Positions 43,966-51,449 of a stretch of 64,000 nucleotides of DNA are shown here, one piece after another. Both the position numbers and the translations under genes were made by a program. Position 1 is the first letter of the stretch. Each line of letters starts with the position of its first letter. The notes under the pieces were generated by a model, which saw nothing but the letters and a program-made list of their open reading frames with translations, did not search any database and was not told where the DNA came from. Source of the DNA: Methanoplanus sp. FWC-SCC4 (lineage in GTDB: Archaea; Halobacteriota; Methanomicrobia; Methanomicrobiales; Methanomicrobiaceae). Location of the stretch: assembly GCF_032878975.1 (NCBI RefSeq), contig NZ_CP043875.1, positions 798,370 to 862,369 on the forward strand, read 5' to 3'.

Positions 43966-45072
43966 TTATTCACCTTTTTTTAATAAATTTTCATAAATGT
44001 CTCTTGCTTCAGGATCTATTTGTTCAGGATTATAATTATCATTAAAGATCGCTTTGAATGAGATTCTTGATTCATCCATAACACAAGGTCTGTCATCTTG
44101 TAAATATCTCAAAGTATATTTTATCATAATAGGTTTATTTAGAACACAGCAAACCCATTCTGCAGGTTTTTCATTTTTATATATGCACAAAGCAGAATCT
44201 AATATTTCCCCTGTTTTTTTCTGCCAGCCTTTCTGAAATCCTTGACAGTATGGTAATTTTAGTTCATCATAATCTAAAAAATCGTTTGCACATTCAATTA
44301 ATTCGGATTTCCACCACATTTTTTTTTCATTTGAAAAAACTCCAGAATATTTTGCACTTTCAAAAAATTCCTGAATAGATGGTTTATTAAAAGAATCTAT
44401 GGAGATCCCAAAGAATGTTGCAGAGTGTATTTCATCATATAAAATTCCCGGATAATTCATTAAAGTTTTACGAATCCATTTTGCAACTTTATAATTTGGA
44501 AAATCTTCTTCTTTCTCTAAAAGTTGTTTTGGAAGAGTTTGAATAATATCTTCTGATATTAGCTCAAAATTTCTTTTAGGTAATGATAGAATGGATATTA
44601 AATTATCGATAGATTCTATAGTGTTCTTTTTCAAACCCTTATATCCTTCTATTATTTTTATAAAATCACCTTCAAGTACTTTTTGTGGTGTTACGTAGTC
44701 ATCTTTTAGCAAAAATTCATCAATGAATTTTTCAAAATCAAAATAATTTGATTCTCTAGAATTTGACATTTTAGTATTTGTGAAGAGAAATATTGGTATG
44801 TTGGAGTATATTTTTCTTAGATTCATTGAAAGGCTTACTCCATTAATTCCCAAAACATTATTGTTGCTATCAGGTCTAATTAGTTCATAATCTACTAATA
44901 TGGCATCTGGATTGAAAGATTCTAATTTAGATAAATTTTTATTGATTTCATCAATTGTAATGGGATTTCTAGTTATTTTAAATTTAGAGGCTAAGCCTTT
45001 TTCAAAAATATCAAAGTATCTATCTAAATCTACTTTATCGTCATCTATAAATACAATATCAATTTCTTTCAT
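43966..45072 (-). CDS. Receiver-domain protein with unknown output domain
   Basis: 368 residues. The N-terminal ~125 residues fit a phosphoacceptor receiver: acidic triad Asp10-12 (VFIDDD), phospho-acceptor Asp61 (ILVDYEL), Thr98 (FLFTNT) and Lys123 (FLLKDD), all at usual spacing. Insertions after Asp61 make it larger than CheY. The C-terminal ~240 residues are not a known DNA-binding output: they contain VAKWIRKTLMNYPG, a Trp-rich WWKSELIEC, and a Cys pair in EWVCCVLNKP. This atypical receiver type is often paired with GHKL ATPase proteins. Two bases separate it from the kinase gene. Confidence 0.8.
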   Translation of the reverse strand: MKEIDIVFIDDDKVDLDRYFDIFEKGLASKFKITRNPITIDEINKNLSKLESFNPDAILVDYELIRPDSNNNVLGINGVSLSMNLRKIYSNIPIFLFTNTKMSNSRESNYFDFEKFIDEFLLKDDYVTPQKVLEGDFIKIIEGYKGLKKNTIESIDNLISILSLPKRNFELISEDIIQTLPKQLLEKEEDFPNYKVAKWIRKTLMNYPGILYDEIHSATFFGISIDSFNKPSIQEFFESAKYSGVFSNEKKMWWKSELIECANDFLDYDELKLPYCQGFQKGWQKKTGEILDSALCIYKNEKPAEWVCCVLNKPIMIKYTLRYLQDDRPCVMDESRISFKAIFNDNYNPEQIDPEARDIYENLLKKGE

Positions 45073-45074
45073 AA

Positions 45075-47636
45075 TTACACCATAGGTAATCTAATTTCAA
45101 TACAGGTTTTCCACCCTGCCGGTGGATCAATAAATCTTATGTCACCATCATAACCAGAAATAATGTCCTTTACTATTTTTAGACCCAATCCTGTACCTGC
45201 ACCATATTTTAGATCCGGTTCGTTATATGTTTTAAAAGCTTCAAAGACCAAATCCCATTTATCTTTATCAAGTCCCTTACCTGTATCCAAAAATTTTAAA
45301 GATATTCTTTCATTTTCAATTTCTTCCCCAATTACTTTTATTTTTCTATTTTTTTGATTTGTTACAGCCTTAACTGCATTTGACATTAAATTAATCATTA
45401 TTGCTATTAATTCGGAGCGATACATTGATGGGGATCTTATTATATGAGGAATTGCATTTTCAAATTCTATTCCTCTTTTATCTAATTCCAATTTGAATGG
45501 TAAAAATACTTTATCTACAATAGGACATATGTGCCATCGCATTATCTTAGAACGACTTTCATTACTTCCGCAAATCCCAATAAAATCTCCTAATTCCTTA
45601 ATTACTTCGATTTTATCATAAAAACGGTTTGAGGTATTCTGATAAAAATTTATATCTTTAGAAGTAATATTATTTCTATTATTAAGGATTTCGATGAAAT
45701 TTGAATTCATAGTTTCCATTTCACCAATTAGCGACTGAATTTCATGAGTATAGATAAATATCATAGTTCCAGTTGAAGCTAAAACGCGAAGAATAGAGAA
45801 TTCTTCATTATATTTTCTTTCTTTAATTTTTATTTTTTCTTTCTCGGAATCAATCAGATTTTCTTCGTGTTTCTTAATCTTTTCAAAATTGGAAGTGGAG
45901 ACCTCCATTTGATTTGAGATAATTGATTCAAGCTGATTTTTTACTATATTATTTTTCACAATCAAACTATTTTCAGATTCTCTTGCTTTTTTTTCCGCCT
46001 CTTCTTTCTCAAGCTCTCTTTTTCTTAATTGATCTACTTTTATCCATAATTCCCGAGAATTTTTGAAACGTGCTTTTTTTTCAACCTCTTTTCTTTTCTT
46101 CTCAGCTTTTTCTTTTTCCAGATAGGCAAGTTCTCTTTCTTTTTGTATTTTTAAAAGCTCATCTTTCCTGTTTTTTGCTTCAATCTCTAATTGTTTTCTT
46201 TTTTCTTTTATTTTTTCTTCTTTTAATTTTGCTACCGCTTTTTCTTCTTCGAGAGCTTTTTGTGCTTGAATTGCTTTTTCAAGAACTCTTTTTTCCTCAG
46301 CTTGTTTTTTTTCTATAGCTATTCTCTCGCCTTTGAATCTCTCGTCTGAATATATTACTGTTGCAATATTTATTGCAAGCCTGACAAATTGTGTTAATTC
46401 TTCAAAATTCGGTGTATTATCTATACTTTCTCGATTTATTGATATGCTAAGTCCTGAATTAAATTTTTTTTCATAATTGACATATCCAAACATATTTCTA
46501 TAATCAAATAATTGTAATCCTGGACGTTTATCTTCAGATTCTAGTTTTGATGATTCATCTCTAAAATTTACAAGAGAACGTGATCGATCTTTAGTTAAAT
46601 TTAGCCAATCATTACCTGAATCACTATAACCAAATATTCTGAAACCATCTGCATATATTTTGACACCTCCTCTTGAAGTCCCAATTTCAAAGGCATCATT
46701 TCTCTTTAATGGTGAATTTTTAAAAAGTGTATCAGAATACTTTATAAGGTAAATTTCTAATTTTGCCTTCTTTAAAATTTTAAATTTTTCTTCTTTCTCA
46801 TGAGTAAAGTCAATATGATTTATAAGACGATTAATAGTTCTTAATTTGTATACAGTATTTCCATATTCGTCCACATCTCCGGTAATTTTTGCCCATGAAT
46901 TTTTTAAAAATTTTTCGTTTACTGAGTCATTAAAAATATCAAATTCATCTGCATTAATATCATAATTAAAACCTGGATCTACTTGATTATTGTTTTCACT
47001 AATAACTTCATCCATGAAAATTTTTGGAGTAAATAAATCTAACAATTCGATGTATAGACGTTTTATATTTGCTTGGGTCCATTTATCAGTTGTATTTATA
47101 AGTATAAGTTCAGTACCAGTAGATTCAATAGGCTCTATTTTTTCAACAGAATAAACTATAGGAATTTGATTCAAATCCGATCCTGAAAAAAATTTATCCC
47201 AATTAAAATGAGCAACAATTTTAATTTTTTCTTTTTTCTCATTCTCAGATATTGATATTAATTTCAATTCTTTTGCTATCTTTCTGCAAGCTATTCTTCC
47301 TATTCCTTTTTCACCAGCTCTTTTACGCCCATATTTTTTAGAAATTGGATTTTTTTCAGAATCAATAGTTGCAATTCTCATCCATGTCTGAACAAATCTT
47401 TCTGGGCTGATTCCGAGACCGTTATCTTTTATTGTGATAATTCCCCCTGTTTTATTTTTAATGTTTTTAAGAATAATGTCAGTCTGTGTTGAATCTGCAT
47501 CATATGAATTCTTTACTAATTCTGCAAGAGCGATTGATTTATTACTAACCAATTGCTCCCCTAATTGAAGAAGAATTCTTGAATCTACCTCAAAATATGC
47601 AGTATTATTTATGTTTGTATTCTCTTTTTCTGACAT
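45075..47636 (-). CDS. Double-GHKL protein: MORC/Hsp90-like ATPase, coiled coil, histidine kinase
   Basis: 853 residues. N-terminal GHKL ATPase: N-box ALAELVKNSYDAD (Glu39, Asn43, Asp46-48), DNGLGI (71-76), GEKGIGR (108-114), followed by a transducer-like region to ~400. Residues ~425-600 are a long charged coiled coil. The C-terminal part is a histidine kinase: candidate phospho-His631 in YTHEIQS, N-box NLMSNAVKAV (~749), DTGKGLD (~784), GAGTGLGLKIV (~812). No membrane helix, so it senses a cytoplasmic signal. ATG 47636 is preceded by GGTGA; the longer frame (47681) lacks a site. First gene of the operon; promoter TATA-like AT block near 47720. Confidence 0.88.
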   Translation of the reverse strand: MSEKENTNINNTAYFEVDSRILLQLGEQLVSNKSIALAELVKNSYDADSTQTDIILKNIKNKTGGIITIKDNGLGISPERFVQTWMRIATIDSEKNPISKKYGRKRAGEKGIGRIACRKIAKELKLISISENEKKEKIKIVAHFNWDKFFSGSDLNQIPIVYSVEKIEPIESTGTELILINTTDKWTQANIKRLYIELLDLFTPKIFMDEVISENNNQVDPGFNYDINADEFDIFNDSVNEKFLKNSWAKITGDVDEYGNTVYKLRTINRLINHIDFTHEKEEKFKILKKAKLEIYLIKYSDTLFKNSPLKRNDAFEIGTSRGGVKIYADGFRIFGYSDSGNDWLNLTKDRSRSLVNFRDESSKLESEDKRPGLQLFDYRNMFGYVNYEKKFNSGLSISINRESIDNTPNFEELTQFVRLAINIATVIYSDERFKGERIAIEKKQAEEKRVLEKAIQAQKALEEEKAVAKLKEEKIKEKRKQLEIEAKNRKDELLKIQKERELAYLEKEKAEKKRKEVEKKARFKNSRELWIKVDQLRKRELEKEEAEKKARESENSLIVKNNIVKNQLESIISNQMEVSTSNFEKIKKHEENLIDSEKEKIKIKERKYNEEFSILRVLASTGTMIFIYTHEIQSLIGEMETMNSNFIEILNNRNNITSKDINFYQNTSNRFYDKIEVIKELGDFIGICGSNESRSKIMRWHICPIVDKVFLPFKLELDKRGIEFENAIPHIIRSPSMYRSELIAIMINLMSNAVKAVTNQKNRKIKVIGEEIENERISLKFLDTGKGLDKDKWDLVFEAFKTYNEPDLKYGAGTGLGLKIVKDIISGYDGDIRFIDPPAGWKTCIEIRLPMV

Positions 47637-47808
47637 TGGTCTCACCAAAAACCTCTTTTTATTTTTTGCATTTATGAGCACTCTTTTTAATTTTATTGGA
47701 TGGAAAGAATACTATGGTGTTTTTTAAATAAATATGAATTTACAGAATCTCTCTATATTTGATCATATTCTTCCTGAAAACTAAACATTTTTAAGAATAA
47801 TTTCATAT

Positions 47809-48084
47809 TTATTTTTTCATATTTTGAATCAAATCTTTCAAAAGCTCCTTCCCCTCATCACTTCTGAAAAATTCAAGAACTTCTCTTCTGATATCCGCGC
47901 TTCCTTTTTGTTCGGAAGATTCAACCTCTGTTCCATTTATTGCGTCAGTGATTAATTTAAGAGCAAATTCATTTTTTGAGATAGTCACTCCTAATTTGGC
48001 CTCGTTTTCGACTCTTAATTTATCAAATTTTTTAAAGAGATCTTTAGGGAAGTAGAGTGAAACTTTAGTCTTAATTTCAGCCAT
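47809..48084 (-). CDS. Ribbon-helix-helix-type regulator of the element
   Basis: 91 residues. The N-terminal half (KTKVSLYFPKDLFKKFDKLRVENEAKLGVTISKNEFALKLITDAI) has the strand-helix-turn-helix plan of Arc/CopG proteins. The C-terminal half is an acidic helix (EVLEFFRSDEGKELLKDLIQNM), possibly for oligomerisation. It is divergent from the early micro-ORF chain, with a dyad over the TATA box between them, the normal layout of an autoregulated lysogeny-type switch. Confidence 0.7.
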   Translation of the reverse strand: MAEIKTKVSLYFPKDLFKKFDKLRVENEAKLGVTISKNEFALKLITDAINGTEVESSEQKGSADIRREVLEFFRSDEGKELLKDLIQNMKK

Positions 48085-48144
48085 TCGTTACAATTAACAC
48101 CGTTTTTAGAGATAATAAATATAGTAACTTACTCTAACTTAACT

Positions 48145-48164
48145 TACGTTAAATATATAACGTA
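48145..48164. promoter_or_regulatory. Dyad operator overlapping early TATA box
   Basis: TACGTTA-AATATA-TAACGTA: perfect 7-bp arms flanking the TATA-like core AATATATAA. Two to three copies of TAACTTA lie just upstream (48125-48146). The downstream gene starts at 48184, so the TATA is ~28 bases before it and the message would be nearly leaderless. A repressor bound here would block TBP directly. Confidence 0.55.
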
Positions 48165-48183
48165 TGGGAGAGTATCATAACTT

Positions 48184-48363
48184 ATGTCGCATAGGAATGA
48201 TGTGATCAGATTGCAGGGGTACATAAGAGAACCTGCATTAAGAAATGCAACGCGTGAATTGCAGAAAATCTATGGAGATAATGAATTGATTAGAGAGGCC
48301 ATTCGTTGTCTTTCACGTCGTGAAGGCCTTTTACCATCAGAGCGGGAGGAAATATCAGCATGA
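48184..48363 (+). CDS. 59-residue helical early protein
   Basis: MSHRNDVIRL...REEISA, basic and helical (EPALRNATRELQKIYGDNELIREAIRCLSRREGLL). First gene of the rightward early chain, ~20 bases after the dyad/TATA. It might be a small DNA-binding protein: the 59-residue size and repeated Arg-rich helices suggest this, but no clear motif exists. The stop overlaps the next ATG by four bases. Confidence 0.6.
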   Translation: MSHRNDVIRLQGYIREPALRNATRELQKIYGDNELIREAIRCLSRREGLLPSEREEISA

Positions 48364-48455
48364 TCCCGGACTGTATAGATTATGAACACATGAACACGTT
48401 AAGCCAAGACCAAAAGCCGAACCACCAAGAACGGATAAACGAGGCAAAATTATGA
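48360..48455 (+). CDS. 31-residue micro-ORF in overlapping chain
   Basis: A frame linking two neighbours by ATGA overlaps at both ends. Product MIPDCIDYEH...EAKL has no known motif. Its middle overlaps the first copy of a 30-bp DNA repeat, so the stretch may matter as DNA rather than protein. Possibly only a translational relay. Confidence 0.35.
   Translation: MIPDCIDYEHMNTLSQDQKPNHQERINEAKL
48416..48445 (+). repeat. Direct repeat copy 1 (30 bp)
   Basis: Begins GCCGAACCACCAAGAACGGA and ends AAACGAGGC. The second copy (48867-48897) differs by one inserted base and one substitution. The two copies are read in different frames by their host ORFs, so similarity is at the DNA level. Confidence 0.6.
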
Positions 48456-48655
48456 TGACAGTATTAACAAAGGAAGTTTATGATGTCCTGAAAAAAGACC
48501 GGTATTATTCAGAAGATCTGTATATCGGCATTGTAGAACTTGGAAAATACGCAGTTTCCGGAATGACAAAGGATGAAGTAAAAGCAGAACTTGAACCGGC
48601 AATAACTGAAATCAGAAGTAAACCCATAAGGCCGCGTCCGGGAGCGTGGGCATGA
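48452..48655 (+). CDS. 67-residue hypothetical early protein
   Basis: Helical protein (VLTKEVYDVLKKDRYYSEDLYIGIVELGKYAVSGMTKDEVKAELEPAITEIRSK) ending in a Pro/Arg-rich tail (PIRPRPGAWA). No recognised domain. Overlaps at both ends with the neighbours, part of one polycistronic chain. Confidence 0.6.
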   Translation: MMTVLTKEVYDVLKKDRYYSEDLYIGIVELGKYAVSGMTKDEVKAELEPAITEIRSKPIRPRPGAWA

Positions 48656-48828
48656 AAGGAAAGCAAATAGAAAAAAAACTCAGGGAAGTTCTTACAGCCC
48701 TTAAAGACGCGGTTGAAAAAATCCAGGAGGAATGCAACGAACAGGACAAAAGGATCTCTGAAATCTCAGAAACCTTAAAAGAACAGAATTTAAGAATTGC
48801 AGAACTTGAACAGAAATTAAAGATGTGA
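48652..48828 (+). CDS. 58-residue coiled-coil protein
   Basis: MKGKQIEKKLREVL...AELEQKLKM: almost one continuous heptad coiled coil (Leu/Ile at a/d positions, charged elsewhere). ATG overlaps the previous stop by four bases. Likely an oligomerising accessory protein of the element; function unknown. Confidence 0.6.
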   Translation: MKGKQIEKKLREVLTALKDAVEKIQEECNEQDKRISEISETLKEQNLRIAELEQKLKM

Positions 48829-48832
48829 TATA

Positions 48833-48997
48833 ATGAAAACAAATGGAAATGGCGACCAAATATTTAGCCGAACCACCAAGAACGGAATAAACAAGGCCGC
48901 CAAAGAACAATTGGATTTCTCAGGCAATATAAATTGCCCTTCAGACAGGCAGATAACATTGGATCAGAGCAGGCTTTCTTTGTGGGGGTGCTGCTGA
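48833..48997 (+). CDS. 54-residue hypothetical protein ending in Cys-Cys
   Basis: Starts ATG five bases after the coiled-coil gene and ends WGCC. The Cys-Cys end is formed by the GGTGCTGCTGATG string that also provides the ribosome site and TGATG coupling for the next gene. It contains the second copy of the 30-bp repeat. No motif recognised. Confidence 0.45.
   Translation: MKTNGNGDQIFSRTTKNGINKAAKEQLDFSGNINCPSDRQITLDQSRLSLWGCC
48867..48897 (+). repeat. Direct repeat copy 2 (31 bp)
   Basis: Near-identical to 48416-48445 (one extra A after ACGGA, one G-to-A change). Distance between copies is about 451 bases. Confidence 0.6.
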
Positions 48998-49263
48998 TGG
49001 ATGAATTTTCTATTTTCATAAATTACCTGAATGACCTTTGCATCCGCTCCGGAACTGAAACGATCTCTTCCCGGATAGAAAAAATTGAAAGGATAGTTGT
49101 AAAACATCAGAACAGGAGGGCAGGCAGGTATTTGAGAACGGCATTAAGCCGGACCTTCAAAGGCAGCTGCATAGAAAACCGGACAGCATTCAGAAAAATG
49201 GATATTGCTGTAAAAGCTCCTCCAACACGATTGAAGTCTATTTTAAAACAGGAGGGGTTTTAA
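48997..49263 (+). CDS. 88-residue basic hypothetical protein
   Basis: MDEFSIFINYLNDLCIR..., two-part: helical acidic start, then a very basic region (VVKHQNRRAGRYLRTALSRTFKGS) consistent with nucleic-acid binding. Start at 48997 overlaps the preceding stop (TGATG); the frame open back to 48934 lies in the previous gene. No known family. Confidence 0.55.
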   Translation: MDEFSIFINYLNDLCIRSGTETISSRIEKIERIVVKHQNRRAGRYLRTALSRTFKGSCIENRTAFRKMDIAVKAPPTRLKSILKQEGF

Positions 49264-49410
49264 TTGAAGTCTGTAAAATCCCTAAAGGACCTCAAAAACC
49301 GTCAGGAAAAAATAAAGGAAGTCCTGACCACCACCGGCACCCGTGCACCCTGGGATCTTCCTGTAAGAGAACTCTACACTGTCAGAGCGATCAGGCTTGG
49401 AGGGTTATAA
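49264..49410 (+). CDS. TTG-start 48-residue basic protein
   Basis: TTG 49264 follows the previous TAA directly, with a strong GGAGG site eight bases upstream. Product: KSVKSLKDLKNRQEKIKEVL then TTTGTRAPWDLPVRELYTVRAIRLGGL, basic and helical. The end contains the GGAGG site for the next gene. Function unknown. Confidence 0.5.
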   Translation: MKSVKSLKDLKNRQEKIKEVLTTTGTRAPWDLPVRELYTVRAIRLGGL

Positions 49411-49411
49411 A

Positions 49412-49705
49412 ATGGTAGATGTCATTCTAAGGTTTGAAAACAAGCCTGACAGGGTAATAAAGAACGTATCATTGAAATTCCCAATCGGTAACGCCTATGA
49501 AGCGAAATGGATCGACCTTGTCAGAAAAAACGGGGAAACAATCACATTAAACTTCAGGACTTACTCTGTTTGTGAGCTTGTCCCGGAAGATGTCAAAATC
49601 CGGAAATCAGACGGCGTTATCACAGATGATGGTTACCGGGTAACCTGCAACTTTTCTTCAGTTGAAATTATTAGGCCAAAGGCAAAACCCCGGAGGTGCT
49701 GCTGA
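49412..49705 (+). CDS. 97-residue beta-rich hypothetical protein
   Basis: MVDVILRFENKPDRVIKNVSLKFPIGN..., mainly beta strands, ending RRCC. ATG 49412 has a GGAGG site seven bases upstream. No known domain; the predicted beta-barrel character could suit a small nucleic-acid-binding or structural protein. Confidence 0.55.
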   Translation: MVDVILRFENKPDRVIKNVSLKFPIGNAYEAKWIDLVRKNGETITLNFRTYSVCELVPEDVKIRKSDGVITDDGYRVTCNFSSVEIIRPKAKPRRCC

Positions 49706-49956
49706 TGACATGGAAATACACTCCAAAACCGGAATATCAGTTAATCGCAATATACCAGGATGAATCCGGGAACTATATTGAAGTTCCTATCAGGCTAAAT
49801 TGCAAGGTCATAAAGTCACAAAAAAAGATTTCAGAATTGGCAAACAAGTTTGAACAGTTACTACAAGAATCACCTTCTTTTGTCCGGATAAAAACCGAGA
49901 AAATCATCTCTCCTGTAAAAAGGCAAAACTCATCAGGGGGGTGGTGTGAATGTTGA
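49705..49956 (+). CDS. 83-residue hypothetical protein
   Basis: MTWKYTPKPEYQLIAIYQDESGNYIEVPIRLNCKVIK then a helix (KISELANKFEQLLQESPSFV) and a tail ending GGWCEC. TGATG coupling to the previous gene. Unknown function. It is the last gene of the first rightward chain. Confidence 0.5.
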   Translation: MTWKYTPKPEYQLIAIYQDESGNYIEVPIRLNCKVIKSQKKISELANKFEQLLQESPSFVRIKTEKIISPVKRQNSSGGWCEC

Positions 49957-50265
49957 AATTGTCATGCCATTTTTTATCGAATGTTTGTACTTATGTCAGA
50001 TATCAGTCATGCAAAAGTAACAAAAAAACATGTGTCCCCCATGTTGCACCGCAAACTAAAAACTTCAAAAAATTGTCTAAATCAAAAAAATCATGTCAAA
50101 AAGACATTATTTTTACAAAATCATTCAAAAAGGTAACGAGTTTTTTTACGTTTTATGAGTATATAATTTTTACTTTGATTTCTAACCTGAAACTTTCTCG
50201 GGGGTGCTTCTTTGATACCTCAAAAGTTCAGACTAATATCAGATATAAGAAGGAGGGGATTTCTC
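49957..50265. other. Intergenic promoter region before second rightward chain
   Basis: 309 bases. A frame at 49950-50273 is open but its composition (poly-Lys/Phe, read across a T-run and TATA box) argues against coding. Contains T-rich stretches and TATA-like TATATAAT at 50160-50167, expected transcription start ~50190. The GGGGGTG near 50204 could serve a TTG at 50212. Confidence 0.5.
50160..50167 (+). promoter_or_regulatory. TATA box of second rightward chain
   Basis: TATATAAT, preceded by a purine-containing GAG. About 105 bases before the TTG at 50266 and 50 before TTG 50212. Confidence 0.45.
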
Positions 50266-50742
50266 TTGACTGACAGTGAAAACTTCAACACAACAATATA
50301 TCTGAGAAGTGATCAGGCCATCATACAGCAGCTCTATCCTCAAAAATTTTCTCAGTTGGTCAGATATCTGGCAGATGCCCTGATTCAGGGTATAGAACTG
50401 GATAAACTTCCTCCTGAAATTGCAGAAGAAGTCGTCTATGTACGCCGAAAATCCTTAATGAAAATGGAATATCTGAAAAAACAAAACCTGTTAAAAGAAG
50501 ATTTCTTCAGATTCCTTGATGATCAGAACTTTTCAGTATATCATGCCCGTTACAGCAAAAGGAAAGCAAAAAAAATAGGGAAGGAATTAGCCGGAAAATA
50601 CCGGGAAGACGGAAATATTCTTCCTGAATGTTATGTTCTCCCTTTCCTCAATGAATATCTCGACCTTGCCGAGTATTCCGGAAAGATGGTGAATGCCTGG
50701 ATTCCGATTCAGGAGAATAATATGAAAGGAGGAAAAGTATGA
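50266..50742 (+). CDS. 158-residue hypothetical protein
   Basis: Helical soluble protein: TTIYLRSDQAIIQQLYPQKFSQLVRYLADALIQGIELDKLPPEIAEEV at the front looks like a small DNA-binding or replication accessory fold. A basic middle (YHARYSKRKAKKIGKELAGKY) and an aromatic end follow. TTG 50266 has an AGGAGG site nine bases upstream and is preferred; TTG 50212 (18 residues earlier) with GGTG is the alternative. No family recognised. Confidence 0.55.
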   Translation: MTDSENFNTTIYLRSDQAIIQQLYPQKFSQLVRYLADALIQGIELDKLPPEIAEEVVYVRRKSLMKMEYLKKQNLLKEDFFRFLDDQNFSVYHARYSKRKAKKIGKELAGKYREDGNILPECYVLPFLNEYLDLAEYSGKMVNAWIPIQENNMKGGKV

Positions 50743-50957
50743 AACAGGCAGAACTTACCGGACTAACTCAGGCAGTCATTAATATGACAATTGTCCTGGA
50801 AGGAATCAATACTCAGATGCAGCTTCTCCGGGAAGAGCTGGTCAGGAACAGAATGTCAAAAGAAGACCTGATCGATAATGATGTTATTTTCAAATCTCTT
50901 GTAGCTGAAGAGATCTCAAATATTGTCTCAGTTAGCTATTCAGGGGATGATCAATAA
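50739..50957 (+). CDS. 72-residue hypothetical helical protein
   Basis: MKQAELTGLTQAVINMTIVLEGINTQMQLLREELVRNRMS..., amphipathic coiled-coil-like helix followed by an acidic tail. ATGA overlap with the preceding gene and TAATG overlap with the next. Function unknown. Confidence 0.55.
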   Translation: MKQAELTGLTQAVINMTIVLEGINTQMQLLREELVRNRMSKEDLIDNDVIFKSLVAEEISNIVSVSYSGDDQ

Positions 50958-51103
50958 TGTGGCTGCTTGTCATTATTCCCGTATTGTTAATTGGCATTGC
51001 ACTATCAATGTATTTTCTTGGTTACAGTGACGGATACATCAAAGGAAAGTCAGAAGGAAGAAAAGAACTTGCAGAATTCGCATTAAGCATAAGGGGTGAC
51101 TGA
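50957..51103 (+). CDS. 48-residue single-pass membrane protein
   Basis: One transmembrane helix at residues 2-21 (WLLVIIPVLLIGIALSMYFL), then GYSDGYIKGKSEGRKELAEF, a Gly/charged cytoplasmic tail. Coupled at both ends (TAATG, TGATG). A virus-type small membrane or lysis-accessory protein is conceivable; no evidence decides. Confidence 0.6.
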   Translation: MWLLVIIPVLLIGIALSMYFLGYSDGYIKGKSEGRKELAEFALSIRGD

Positions 51104-51249
51104 TGCCTGAAAAAAGCATCAACGAGAAGGGGGTTATATTGCCCGATCTCCTTTCAACCTATACCAGACATCATCTGATTTTTTCAAAATTTGTCGTCAG
51201 GTGTCGAAATGTCAGAACATCAACACTGGCAGCAACACAGGAGGTCTAA
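51103..51249 (+). CDS. 48-residue hypothetical protein
   Basis: Starts by TGATG coupling; product MPEKSINEKGVILPDLL...TQEV with a hydrophobic centre (HHLIFSKFVV). Its end overlaps the AGGAGG site used by the next frame. Weak coding evidence apart from the coupling. Confidence 0.35.
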   Translation: MPEKSINEKGVILPDLLSTYTRHHLIFSKFVVRCRNVRTSTLAATQEV

Positions 51250-51251
51250 AC

Positions 51252-51449
51252 GTGACTTCTGGAAAAAATCTTAACATGGATGCACCCTGGAGAAGCATAT
51301 TGGATCTCATCCCTTCAGCTCAACCTTATTGCACCCTTGTCGATATGGACTGCCGGGACATTCATGAATATTGTAGTGGGTGTTCCGGGGGTTGTCACTG
51401 CATGTCAAAAATTTGTGAAAACAGAATATTACTATGGGGGAGATCATGA
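51252..51449 (+). CDS. 65-residue Cys-rich protein (frame uncertain)
   Basis: GTG start with an AGGAGG site seven bases upstream and ATGA coupling to the next gene support this frame. It carries eight Cys in ~33 residues (YCTL, DCRD, YCSGCSGGCHC, KICEN), plausibly a zinc-binding fold. An alternative frame from 51280 gives a hydrophobic protein (IAPLSIWTAGTFMNIVVGVPGVV) but runs deep into the next gene. Only one of the two is likely real. Confidence 0.4.
   Translation: MTSGKNLNMDAPWRSILDLIPSAQPYCTLVDMDCRDIHEYCSGCSGGCHCMSKICENRILLWGRS

Noticed and set aside
49950-50273. 107-codon open frame starting inside the stop of the preceding gene
   Set aside because: It runs through poly-T tracts and a TATA box, gives an improbable Lys/Phe-rich protein and overlaps the ribosome site of the next gene; treated as promoter DNA.
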